Origin: Nitrospinae bacterium CG11_big_fil_rev_8_21_14_0_20_56_8
GTDB taxonomy: Bacteria > Nitrospinota > Nitrospinia > Nitrospinales > VA-1
DNA: 11,144 nucleotides
NCBI GenBank assembly: GCA_002796165.1
Contig: PCWF01000205.1
Location: 1-11,144 of the forward strand
Direction: 5' to 3'
Both the position numbers and the translations under genes were made by a program. The notes under the pieces are model-generated. The model made no database searches. It was given only the letters and a program-made list of their open reading frames with translations, and was not told where the DNA came from. This document shows positions 1-6,637 of this stretch, piece after piece. The first letter of the stretch is position 1. The number at the start of each line of letters is the position of its first letter.

Positions 1-207
1 TTGGCCAAAACAAATTATACAGACCCGAGGGAGGACTTTCCTTTTTCAAATGTGCGAAAAATAGCGTACGTTATCAACAGACTGGGAATGGAGAAGACGG
101 CAAAAAGGAGCAGGAGTCCCGCAAAACCTGTGACGGCCAACGACCTGCGGTTGGATTTTAAAACGAATCGAAAGGGCATGGCTCCCATCCGTCTCCCGGA
201 TGATTAA
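1..207 (+). CDS. Unrecognised protein, possibly the C-terminal end of a longer gene
   Basis: An open frame runs from the first base of the window (TTG) to a TAA at 205-207, giving 68 residues. Because the frame is open at the edge, the true start may lie outside. The protein is rich in Lys/Arg (KTAKRSRSPAKP in the middle), with no membrane segment and no motif I recognise. It stops 6 bp before a TGA on the opposite strand at 214-216, which I interpret as the ancestral stop of the aminotransferase gene now ending at 2365. Before the island inserted, the two genes would have been tightly convergent, which gives some support for this frame being real. No function is proposed. Confidence 0.35.
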   Translation: MAKTNYTDPREDFPFSNVRKIAYVINRLGMEKTAKRSRSPAKPVTANDLRLDFKTNRKGMAPIRLPDD

Positions 208-225
208 TTCCCCTCAGGAATCCCG

Positions 226-240
226 TTTCATAAACCGGTC
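226..240. repeat. Left 15-bp direct repeat (att-like) of the TcmP island
   Basis: The 15 bases TTTCATAAACCGGTC occur here and again exactly at 2377-2391. Read on the minus strand the copy encodes DRFMK. It is followed in frame by CGG GAT TCC TGA (R D S stop, ending at 214). The right copy encodes the same DRFMK within the last codons of the aminotransferase, so this left copy looks like the displaced original 3' end of that gene. Confidence 0.65.
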
Positions 241-295
241 AAGTCCAATATTAGAGGAATACCCTCATTGCACATACTTGATGTTAAAACCCACC

Positions 296-1456
296 TTAAG
301 AAATTCTTACGATTCTATGATCGCTTTTCCATTTTAAAGTACGTTCATTTTCATTCAATCCTTCAAAAGAAATTTTTCCTCGATTCTTCAGGTCAAACAA
401 AAATTTCTTTACATCATCTTCATACACAAAAGGGATTTCTAAGGCTTTACCCAAAATATCAACATACTTCAACGTGTCATTTTCTCCTATGAGTGAATTA
501 ATTAAGCCGATTGCGTCCTCAAGATGTCTATTGCGTTCCCGTTCTAAAAGTGTGGGATCTCGCTGAGAAAATTCCTCACCAGGAAAGGATAATTGTTCTG
601 GTCCTTGAGCTCCATTTTTATGTTTTATACTTTTTCTAATATCATTCTGTTTTTTGAAAACCCTTTTCTCGACTTTTCGAAACTCTATAAGTCCCTTAAT
701 ATGACGCGTTCCATAAAGCAGGTAGAAAAATGAGCGGTCATGCCTGGGTTTCAAAATTTGGAAGGAACCGATATGAGGAAATTCTCCAAACTTTCGAAGT
801 CTTCCCAAATATACCTTTGATTTAGCTTCTTCTTCGGAGAATCCTTTTCCTCGGATTAGATCATATTCCTTTCTGTAGCCCTCTCCTCCGAACAAATCGT
901 TAAATGTTGCCACTATGTCTTCCCGATTATCATTTATCAAGAAGCGATTAATGTAATCGAACATAAAGTTGATAATTACCTCGCCCCGGAGTTTTAATAT
1001 CGGCTTGATTTTTTCAAGAGCGAATCCTTTCCATCCGGTGGGATCGATAAAAATCAAAGAAAAAGATCGTCCAATAAAATCTTGAATCTGGGGAATAACA
1101 TTTTCAAATTCTCCATGGATTGATTTGGCTTCAAAATCTTCGATTGAATCGGCCCATCTTTTCAACTCCGTATATGCCGTTCCATCCTTTTCGATAAACA
1201 AGCACCTTATGTGAAGTTTTTTTCCTTGTTTTAGATATGCATCATGAACGAACCTTAATTTCTTAATTGCAATACCGAATGAAGTATCCTCATATGCCTC
1301 GTCCTGTGAACGCCAAGGTCCGGAAAATCCATCAACATAGACAAAATCGTTTTCGAAAGAGCCGATATTAAATGCAACTCGTTCAATATATCTTTCTAAG
1401 AAAAAATGCTTCAGATAAGTTTGCTCTTTACCTACGTAAAATTCCTCGGATTTCAC
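296..1456 (-). CDS. tcmP: Three-Cys-motif partner protein TcmP
   Basis: This 386-residue protein has the features of the TcmP family, whose members are found beside 'three-Cys-motif' DUF5131 (phage Gp37/Gp68-like) proteins; the function is not established. Visible elements: an N-terminal segment KEQTYLKHFFLERYIE (about 10-25), a Rossmann-like VDGFSGP (41-47) recalling motif I of methyltransferases, FIDPTGWKG (136-144) recalling a DPxx motif IV, and EVIINFMFDYINRF (159-172). The C-terminal third is charged and rich in Lys/Glu/Arg. The start is GTG at 1456, preceded by GAGGA about 10 bases upstream and by an in-frame TGA at 1469-1471. It lies head to head with its expected partner, separated by an AT-rich spacer of about 170 bp. 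Codon use is AT-rich, unlike the genes after 2400. A nucleic-acid or protein modification role is only inference from the Rossmann-like motifs. Confidence 0.85.
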   Translation of the reverse strand: MKSEEFYVGKEQTYLKHFFLERYIERVAFNIGSFENDFVYVDGFSGPWRSQDEAYEDTSFGIAIKKLRFVHDAYLKQGKKLHIRCLFIEKDGTAYTELKRWADSIEDFEAKSIHGEFENVIPQIQDFIGRSFSLIFIDPTGWKGFALEKIKPILKLRGEVIINFMFDYINRFLINDNREDIVATFNDLFGGEGYRKEYDLIRGKGFSEEEAKSKVYLGRLRKFGEFPHIGSFQILKPRHDRSFFYLLYGTRHIKGLIEFRKVEKRVFKKQNDIRKSIKHKNGAQGPEQLSFPGEEFSQRDPTLLERERNRHLEDAIGLINSLIGENDTLKYVDILGKALEIPFVYEDDVKKFLFDLKNRGKISFEGLNENERTLKWKSDHRIVRIS

Positions 1457-1624
1457 AGCTGAATTTCCTCAACTCCAAAGAGAAAACAATTATTACCAGT
1501 CCGAATAGTTATAATGAAATCTATGAAAAAAATCTTGAATTTATTAGGTTTGATGGTTTCCTCATGAGATAATAATAGGCGAAAATAATACGAAATCCAA
1601 TGATGTCTTTTATTGGAACTTTTT

Positions 1625-2368
1625 ATGGCTATTAAGTCCTCGATCGAATGGACGGAATCGACCTGGAATCCAGTAACCGGTTGCACCAAGATAAGTTCAG
1701 GATGCAAGTTCTGCTATGCCGAGCGCATGGCGTTGCGCTTGCAAGCTATGGGTTCACTCAATTACAAAAACGGATTCAACCTCACTCTTCAGCCACATGC
1801 TCTTGAAGCACCTTTGAAATGGAAGAAACCTCAGTTGATCTTCGTCAACTCAATGAGCGATTTGTTCCATGACAACGTTCCCCTCGATTTCATCCAACAG
1901 GTATTTGAGGTCATGGTCCGATCCTCCCAGCATCAATTTCAAGTGTTGACCAAACGGGCCAACCGTCTTGAGAAGTTAAGCAACAAACTTCCCTGGCCCA
2001 ACAATATCTGGATGGGAGTCAGTATCGAAAACAGGGACTCCCTTTTTCGGATTGACCATCTTCGAAGAACTAATGCTTTGATCAAGTTTCTCTCCTTGGA
2101 ACCCCTTCTGGGGCCGCTACCCGACATGAATTTGAAAGGGGTCCAGTGGGTAATTGTTGGCGGCGAGTCCGGACCTGGTGCCCGACCCATGAGAAAAACA
2201 TGGGTGCTCGATATTCAAGAACAATGTCGCCGAGCGAATGTGCCCTTTTTCTTTAAACAATGGGGTGGAATAAACAAGAAAAAAACCGGGCGTGAACTGA
2301 ATGGCAGGGTCTGGAATGAAATGCCAGAATTTTTATCGGCTTCCTCCCAAGAAGCAATTGCACTTTAA
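1625..2368 (+). CDS. DUF5131 / phage Gp37-Gp68 family three-Cys-motif protein
   Basis: A 247-residue protein starting at ATG 1625 (MAIKSSIEWTEST), with GGA at 1615-1617 as a weak ribosome site; a TTG at 1613 in the same frame is less likely. Near the N-terminus it carries WNPVTGC-x6-C-x2-CYAE (Cys 20, 27 and 30), the three-cysteine signature of this family, which resembles but differs from the CxxxCxxC of radical SAM enzymes. Further motifs are FVNSMSDLFHD, QVLTKRA, MGVSIEN, LSLEPLLGPL, VIVGGESGPGARPM and FFFKQWGG, all typical of the family. The partner TcmP is divergently encoded. The gene ends by sharing TTAA at 2365-2368 with the convergent aminotransferase stop, 8 bp from the island's right repeat. 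Iron-sulfur binding and a SAM-linked reaction are inferences; no substrate is known to me. Confidence 0.85.
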   Translation: MAIKSSIEWTESTWNPVTGCTKISSGCKFCYAERMALRLQAMGSLNYKNGFNLTLQPHALEAPLKWKKPQLIFVNSMSDLFHDNVPLDFIQQVFEVMVRSSQHQFQVLTKRANRLEKLSNKLPWPNNIWMGVSIENRDSLFRIDHLRRTNALIKFLSLEPLLGPLPDMNLKGVQWVIVGGESGPGARPMRKTWVLDIQEQCRRANVPFFFKQWGGINKKKTGRELNGRVWNEMPEFLSASSQEAIAL

Positions 2369-3540
2369 TTTTTTCCTTTCATAAACCGGTCGAAAAGGTT
2401 GAAGAACTCGCGCACCTCGTCCAGGCTGTTATAAAAATGGGGTGAGAGCCGCACCAGCCCGTCCCGCACGGTCAGGGAAACGGAGTGTTCCTTCATGTAA
2501 TCGAGAATCCCGTCGAGCCCGCGCACCATCGCAAACGACACGATGCCCGACCGCTCGCCGGGACGCGTGGAGTTGAGAATTTTCAGATTCCGCTTCCTCA
2601 ACTCCTCCAAAATGAGATCGCCCAGAGCCAGGACGCGGGACTCGATGGACTCGATTCCCGTTTCCAAAAGCAGGTCCAGCGCCGCGCCCAGAGCGTGGAT
2701 GCTCAGGGTATTGAAACTCCCCTCCTCGAATCGCCGCGCGCCGGGACGGAACTTGAACTCGTAATTCATGAAATCCCACGCGTTCACCATGCTGTCCCAG
2801 CCCACCATCACCGGGTAGACCCGGTCCAGAACCGCCGCGGAGATGTAAAATCCGCCCAGCCCTTCCACGCTCAATAACCACTTGTGCCCGTCGGCTGAAA
2901 GGAAATCGATGTTGTACCGTTTCACGTCCATCGGCAGAACCCCCAGGCTCTGAATCGCATCCACGCAGAACAAGATGCCCCGCTCCCTGCAAAACGCGCC
3001 GAGGGTTTCCAGGTCGTTTCTGAACCCGCTGTTGCACTCCACCGAACTGATCGAGAGAACCCGGGTGCGCGCATCCACGGCCTTCACAAGGTCATCGACG
3101 ATCACCCGGCCTTCGCGGTTGGCCACAAAACGGGTCTCCACCCCCAGCCGTTCGAGATTCTGCCAGGGATAAACGTTGGCGGGAAACTCGATGTCGGGAA
3201 TCACCACGTTGTCCCCGGGTTTCCAGTCGAGTCCGTTGGCCACGATGGAGATTCCCTCGGAGGTGTTCTTGACGAAGGCCACCTCCTCCACGTCCGCGTT
3301 GATCAGCCGGGCGAACGATCCGCGAACCGTTTCGACCCGGTCCATCCAGCCCGCGTAGTTGGCGGTGCCGTGGCCGGAAGCGTCGCGCACAAACGTTTCC
3401 ACCGCCGCCGCCACCCGGCGCGGAAGCGGGGCCACCTTGGCGTGATCGAAGAAAATGCGGTTCCGGGTGACCGGAAATTCTTCGGCGATTTTTTGAGGCG
3501 TCAAATCCATTTCCTCCGGTGCAGGAATAACGTTTTTCAC
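2365..3540 (-). CDS. Class V aminotransferase (cysteine-desulfurase-like fold, no catalytic Cys)
   Basis: A 391-residue PLP-dependent fold-type I enzyme. Visible landmarks: NTSEGIS (92-98) binding the phosphate region, VDAIQSLG with Asp194 and Gln197 against the pyridine ring, SADGHKW with the Schiff-base Lys220, RRFEEGSFN (269-277), and VRLSPHFYNSLDEV near the C-terminus. SufS/NifS-type desulfurases carry an active-site cysteine in a loop shortly before that last motif; here the loop reads SLTVRDG without Cys. Desulfurase activity is therefore unlikely, and an aminotransferase or isopenicillin-N-epimerase-like enzyme of unknown substrate is more likely. The annotated start is GTG at 3540; ATG at 3507 (MDLTPQ), with GGAGG very close to it, is an alternative. 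The last three residues and stop appear to come from the neighbouring island. It lies 57 bp after dinB on the same strand and may be co-transcribed. Confidence 0.85.
   Translation of the reverse strand: MKNVIPAPEEMDLTPQKIAEEFPVTRNRIFFDHAKVAPLPRRVAAAVETFVRDASGHGTANYAGWMDRVETVRGSFARLINADVEEVAFVKNTSEGISIVANGLDWKPGDNVVIPDIEFPANVYPWQNLERLGVETRFVANREGRVIVDDLVKAVDARTRVLSISSVECNSGFRNDLETLGAFCRERGILFCVDAIQSLGVLPMDVKRYNIDFLSADGHKWLLSVEGLGGFYISAAVLDRVYPVMVGWDSMVNAWDFMNYEFKFRPGARRFEEGSFNTLSIHALGAALDLLLETGIESIESRVLALGDLILEELRKRNLKILNSTRPGERSGIVSFAMVRGLDGILDYMKEHSVSLTVRDGLVRLSPHFYNSLDEVREFFNLFDRFMKGKN
2377..2391. repeat. Right 15-bp direct repeat (att-like) of the TcmP island
   Basis: Exact copy of the 15-bp sequence at 226-240. 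It lies inside the aminotransferase gene and encodes residues DRFMK close to its C-terminus. The codons that follow (GGA AAA AAT TAA, giving GKN stop) lie on the island side of the repeat and so appear to be supplied by the inserted DNA. Confidence 0.65.
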
Positions 3541-3597
3541 GGAACTTCAGATTAACACAGGTCGGGAGGTTCGCCGCCCATTGCCGTCCCCTCCCGT

Positions 3598-4779
3598 TTA
3601 AATCGGCTCGGTCCGGCTGGCGGCGCGGAGGATGGAGCGGAACCCGAACTTTCTGCGGATGCGGTCGATCCCGGAGTAGAGGCGGTCGGTGCGCAGGGGA
3701 TCGCCGGTGTCGAACAGGCCCGCCTGGCGATGCCGCCGACGGGTCAGTCCCGAAAGACAGACGCCGATAAGCCGCACGCGGGTCCGGCGCGCCCCGATCT
3801 CCCCGCGGAACAGCCGGACGGAAGTGCGAAAGATCTCCGAATCCTCCGCCGTGGGTTCATCCAGGGTATGCGACCGGGTCACCGTCTGAAAATCGGAATA
3901 ACGCAGTTTGAGCGAAATCGAACGGGTGAACAGCTCGGCCTCCCGAAGCTGGGCGGCGGCCTTCTCCACCAGATAGCTGAGCGTCGATTCCAGAAACGCC
4001 GCGTCGAGCGAGTCCTCGTCGAGCGTGGTTTCCCGGCTGATCGAGCGGTGGTCTTCCCTCGCGCCCGAGACGGGGCTGTCGCAGATTCCCCGCGACTTGA
4101 AATACAGCGCCGCTCCCCACTTGCCGAACACTTCCTCCGGCAGGTCCCGGGGCAGGGCCGAAAGCCCGCCCACGGTGCGAACGCCGAGACGCCGGAGCTC
4201 TCCCGCTCCCCGGGGACCGATACCGGGGATGCGCTCGATGGGTAGCGGGGCCAGAAACCGGCGCTCCATTCCCGGCACGATCCACAACAGACCGTTCGGC
4301 TTGGAGTAGTCGGAAGCCACTTTGGCCACCAGCTTGTTGGCGGCGATGCCGATCGAAGCGTTGAGCCCCACGTGGGACCGGATCTCGTCGCGCATGCGTT
4401 GCGCCGTTTCGAGGACCGGCCCGTGCAGGCGCTGGCACCCCGTCAGGTCGAGATAGGCCTCATCGAGGGACATGGGTTCCACTTCGGGCGAATAGGTTTC
4501 GAGAATGTCGAAGACGCGGCGGGAAAACTCCGCGTAGCGCCCGTGGGACCCGCGGACGAAAACGGTCTGCGGACACAACCTCCGGGCTCGGGCCAGGGGC
4601 ATGGCCGAATGGATCCCGTACTTGCGCGCCGCATAGGAGGCGGCGGCCACCACGCCCCGTCCGTCCGGGTCACCCCCCACCACCACCGGCCTGCCCTTGA
4701 GCGACGGGTCGAGCACCTCCTCCACGGACACGAAAAACGCGTCCATGTCGATATGTAAAATCTGCCTCGAATCGTTCAT
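3598..4779 (-). CDS. dinB: DNA polymerase IV (Y-family translesion polymerase)
   Basis: A 393-residue Y-family polymerase that copies past damaged bases during the SOS response. Catalytic residues are visible: Asp11 in HIDMDAFFVSVEE and Asp106/Glu107 in SLDEAYLDLTG. Phe16 occupies the steric-gate position that excludes ribonucleotides. The thumb holds a helix-hairpin-helix IPGIGPRGAGELRRLG, and the little finger follows. QAGLFD near the C-terminus looks like a beta-clamp-binding QxxLF motif, further from the end than in E. coli Pol IV. Length is ordinary for the family. The start at 4779 lies 10 bp after the lexA stop, with GGAG just before ATG, so it is the second gene of a lexA-dinB operon and should be under LexA control. 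Confidence 0.95.
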   Translation of the reverse strand: MNDSRQILHIDMDAFFVSVEEVLDPSLKGRPVVVGGDPDGRGVVAAASYAARKYGIHSAMPLARARRLCPQTVFVRGSHGRYAEFSRRVFDILETYSPEVEPMSLDEAYLDLTGCQRLHGPVLETAQRMRDEIRSHVGLNASIGIAANKLVAKVASDYSKPNGLLWIVPGMERRFLAPLPIERIPGIGPRGAGELRRLGVRTVGGLSALPRDLPEEVFGKWGAALYFKSRGICDSPVSGAREDHRSISRETTLDEDSLDAAFLESTLSYLVEKAAAQLREAELFTRSISLKLRYSDFQTVTRSHTLDEPTAEDSEIFRTSVRLFRGEIGARRTRVRLIGVCLSGLTRRRHRQAGLFDTGDPLRTDRLYSGIDRIRRKFGFRSILRAASRTEPI

Positions 4780-4789
4780 AACTCCGTTT

Positions 4790-5392
4790 TCAGCGGAACT
4801 TGCGCAGGACGCCGATGACGACGCCCTGAACCTTGATGTCCCCCTCCTTGACGATCAGCGGTTCCATGGCGGGGTTGGCCGGTTGCAGGCGAATGGTCCC
4901 CTTGTCACGGTAGAACCGCTTGAGGGTCGCCCGCTCGTTGTCGAGGAGGGCCACCACCGTTTCGCCATTCTGCGCGTCGCTCCGCCGCTCCACGATAACG
5001 TAATCCCCGTCGCGGATGTGATCCTCGATCATCGATTCTCCCTTGACGCGCAGGACAAAGACGTCCCGGTCCAGGGGATCGGGCAGGAGGGTGACCGTCT
5101 CGCGGTCTTCCACCGCCTCGATGGGTTTGCCGGCGGCGATGTTCCCCAGCAGGGGAAACTCGCGCGCCAGCGCCGCCTCGGGTTCATCCACGATCTCGAT
5201 CGCACGGCTCAGGTTGTGTTGCTTGCGGATCAGCCCCTTGCTTTCCAGGTGCGTCAGGTGCTTATGCACCGTCGCCGGTGAATTGAGTTTGAATTTCCTC
5301 CCGATCTCCACAATGCTCGGAGCATATCCCTTGCCCTGAATGTGCTCCTTCAGAAACTGGTAGATCTCCCGCTGGCGTTTGGTCAGAAACAT
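4790..5392 (-). CDS. lexA: LexA repressor (SOS regulator, self-cleaving S24 peptidase)
   Basis: A 200-residue transcriptional repressor. The N-terminal winged helix (MFLTKRQREIYQFLKEHI, then PATVHKHLTHLESKGLI) binds operators. The C-terminal S24 domain contains the Ala87-Gly88 cleavage site (GNIAAGKP), the nucleophile Ser120 in VKGESMIEDHI and the general base Lys158 in ERATLKRF, so RecA-stimulated self-cleavage should work. It starts at ATG 5392 with AAGGAG seven bases upstream. It heads an operon with dinB. Autoregulation is expected for the family, but I could not recognise an SOS box of a known type in its leader. Confidence 0.96.
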   Translation of the reverse strand: MFLTKRQREIYQFLKEHIQGKGYAPSIVEIGRKFKLNSPATVHKHLTHLESKGLIRKQHNLSRAIEIVDEPEAALAREFPLLGNIAAGKPIEAVEDRETVTLLPDPLDRDVFVLRVKGESMIEDHIRDGDYVIVERRSDAQNGETVVALLDNERATLKRFYRDKGTIRLQPANPAMEPLIVKEGDIKVQGVVIGVLRKFR

Positions 5393-5427
5393 GGCTCGTC
5401 TCCTTGCCTGAAGAATTCGATGTCTCC

Positions 5428-5456
5428 AGCATAAGCGAATAAAAACCGAAAATCAA
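5428..5456 (-). promoter_or_regulatory. Likely sigma70-type promoter of lexA-dinB
   Basis: On the minus strand TTGATT (5451-5456) is followed, after 17 bases, by TATGCT (5428-5433), about 35 bases before the lexA ATG. Spacing is ideal and both hexamers match four of six consensus positions. Direct copies of GGAGAC lie downstream (5422-5427 and 5398-5403, 24 bp apart) but do not resemble a known LexA operator. Confidence 0.5.
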
Positions 5457-5640
5457 CGGGTATCCTTCGAGAAATGGGGCGGGGAAGGCGGCGGATTTTA
5501 TTTTTCAAACCCGATTCACACAAAGGAGTGGTACATAAATACTATCGGGATTCACCGGGCTCTAATCATTCACGAGGGTCCGGGCCACCCCTGAGGTGGC
5601 CCTTAATACGCAGGGGCCAGCTTATGGCGCAAGGAAATTT

Positions 5641-5655
5641 TTAGAGGGCCTCTAA
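5641..5655. promoter_or_regulatory. Inverted repeat upstream of arsC, possible operator
   Basis: TTAGAGGGCCTCTAA has perfect 7-bp half-sites around a central G. Such compact palindromes close to a start codon commonly bind dimeric repressors. No ArsR-type regulator is encoded in the window, so the assignment is inference from symmetry and position only. Confidence 0.3.
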
Positions 5656-5695
5656 CGGGCATTTCAACAGGTCACCTCAAATCCTAAGGACCGGA

Positions 5696-6136
5696 ATGAT
5701 GCAATCGAAGCGCAGGATATTATTTTTATGCACGGGGAATTCTTGCAGAAGCCAGATGGCGGAAGGCTGGACCCGCCATCTCCGGGGCGACGTTCTCGAA
5801 CCCTGGTCGGCGGGACTGGAGGCGCACGGGCTCAACCCCAGGGCGGTTCGGGTGATGCAGGAAGCGGGAGTCGATATCTCGGGGCAAAAATCGCAACGGG
5901 TGGAGGAAATGCTGGAGGTCCCCTTCGATTTCGTGGTCACGGTGTGCGGCCACGCCGATGAGAACTGCCCCCTGTTCCCCGGTGGCACCCGGGTGATTCA
6001 CCGCGGGTTCGACGACCCGCCCAAACTCGCGCAGGCCGCGGAAACGGAGGAGGAAGCGCTGTCACATTACCGGAGGGTGAGGGACGAGATCCGCGATTTC
6101 GTCACGACACTTCCGGAAGCGTTGAACCGGGAGTAG
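5696..6136 (+). CDS. arsC: Arsenate reductase, thioredoxin-coupled (low-molecular-weight phosphatase fold)
   Basis: A 146-residue cytosolic enzyme of the pI258 ArsC type, which reduces arsenate to arsenite using thioredoxin. The phosphatase-type P-loop CTGNSCRS supplies nucleophile Cys12 with Cys17 and Arg18. The redox relay cysteines are Cys84 and Cys91 (VCGHADENCP), with the same 7-residue spacing as Cys82/Cys89 of the classic enzyme. The FDDPP motif (106-110) holds the general acid Asp. With all relay cysteines present, a reductase is favoured over a protein tyrosine phosphatase. Two adjacent ATGs are possible starts (5696 or 5699); AAGGA at 5686-5690 suits either. No arsR, arsB or acr3 gene is adjacent, so it is an orphan here. 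Confidence 0.9.
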   Translation: MMQSKRRILFLCTGNSCRSQMAEGWTRHLRGDVLEPWSAGLEAHGLNPRAVRVMQEAGVDISGQKSQRVEEMLEVPFDFVVTVCGHADENCPLFPGGTRVIHRGFDDPPKLAQAAETEEEALSHYRRVRDEIRDFVTTLPEALNRE

Positions 6137-6175
6137 AAAAGAACCTCACGGAGTATCGCCTCCAGGGAGAACGGT

Positions 6176-6637
6176 TCAGGAAGGGAATTTTCCCGGGAGC
6201 CGGATTTCTTTCGCGTGCATGCAGGTTCCCCGCCAGAGGGCGATGCCCAACCTGAACTGCCGCCGCCAGGTGCGAATGGCGTATCCCGCCCGGCACATCC
6301 AATAGACCCAAACTTTTTGCGCCGACCTTGCATAGAGAGACACCTCATAAGGATCGGTCAACCGTTCCACCCACCGCGTTACCATGTGACCGTCATTTTG
6401 CGCCGACCTTACATAGAGCGACACCTCATAAGGATCGGTCAACCGTTCCACCCACCGGCTTAACATGAGACCGTCCTTTTGCAATCCTGACAAACCGTTC
6501 ACAGTCGCTCCACCGGCATCCTGCTCTCCTCTTGAAAAACCGTTCACAGTCGCTCCACCCGCATCTTGCTCTCCTCTTGACAAACCGTTCACAGTCGCTC
6601 CACCGGCATCCTGCTCTCCTCTTGAAAAATCGGTCAC
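6176..6637 (-). CDS. Unrecognised repeat-containing ORF following mlaD
   Basis: The frame opens with a GTG that overlaps the mlaD stop as GTGA and runs 153 codons to 6176. It contains three 15-residue tandem repeats of the type GATVNGLSRGEQDAG (from the 45-bp array), then two 27-residue repeats containing RWVERLTDPYEVSLY (from the 81-bp repeats). It ends in a tail with aromatic and basic residues (VWVYWMCRAGYAI, then RTWRRQFRLGIALWRG). An alternative start is ATG at 6466 with AAAAGGA upstream, giving 96 residues without the 15-residue repeats; I consider this more likely to be the ancestral gene. The frame stays open through repeats of 45 and 81 bp, both multiples of three. I recognise no family. 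It could also be non-coding filler, but the protein-like tail and ribosome sites argue for some translation. Confidence 0.4.
   Translation of the reverse strand: MTDFSRGEQDAGGATVNGLSRGEQDAGGATVNGFSRGEQDAGGATVNGLSGLQKDGLMLSRWVERLTDPYEVSLYVRSAQNDGHMVTRWVERLTDPYEVSLYARSAQKVWVYWMCRAGYAIRTWRRQFRLGIALWRGTCMHAKEIRLPGKFPS
6315..6476 (-). repeat. Tandem duplication, 2 x 81 bp
   Basis: Two direct copies (6315-6395 and 6396-6476) differ at only a few positions, mostly near their right ends. Each encodes a 27-residue block containing RWVERLTDPYEVSLY followed by A/V-RSAQ. The copies lie in the unrecognised ORF and keep its frame. A further TTTTGC at 6477 begins what looks like a third copy that then diverges. 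Confidence 0.9.

Larger units (their letters stand above)
226..2391. mobile_element. Putative integrated island carrying tcmP and a DUF5131 gene
   Basis: The segment between the two 15-bp repeats (241-2376) is visibly AT-richer than the genes on its right and holds just two divergent accessory genes. The right repeat sits in the final codons of the aminotransferase gene, and the left repeat is followed by a plausible original ending of that gene. This matches the known habit of integrative elements of entering gene 3' ends and restoring an ORF. There is no integrase, transposase or terminal inverted repeat that I can see. The element would therefore be moved in trans, or be a remnant of something larger, or the repeat could have arisen by another route. 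That it inserted is an inference; the repeats and the reading frames are seen directly. Confidence 0.55.
5393..5695. other. Intergenic region between lexA and arsC with two inverted repeats
   Basis: This stretch between two divergent genes has no convincing ORF. It holds the lexA promoter at its left end. A perfect 8-bp hairpin, GGGCCACC / GGTGGCCC with a 5-base loop, lies at 5582-5602. A 15-bp palindrome-like site, TTAGAGG-G-CCTCTAA, lies at 5641-5655, about 40 bp before arsC. The hairpin lacks a following T-run, so it is not a typical intrinsic terminator. Confidence 0.5.

Noticed and set aside
1453..1707. 84-codon minus-strand ORF spanning the tcmP/DUF5131 spacer
   Set aside because: It overlaps the conserved start of the DUF5131 gene in antisense and has no recognisable motif; it is likely chance openness in AT-rich DNA.
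3563..3596. Inverted repeat CGGGAGG / CCTCCCG between dinB and the aminotransferase gene as a terminator
   Set aside because: The loop is about 20 bases and neither strand has a T-run after the stem, so it is not a convincing intrinsic terminator.
3857..4438. 193-codon minus-strand ORF within dinB
   Set aside because: It is in a different frame from the clearly conserved DNA polymerase IV gene and has biased Arg/Pro/Gly composition typical of shadow frames.
5398..5427. GGAGAC direct repeat in the lexA leader as a LexA operator
   Set aside because: The copies are 24 bp apart, the second overlaps the ribosome site region, and they match no known SOS box.
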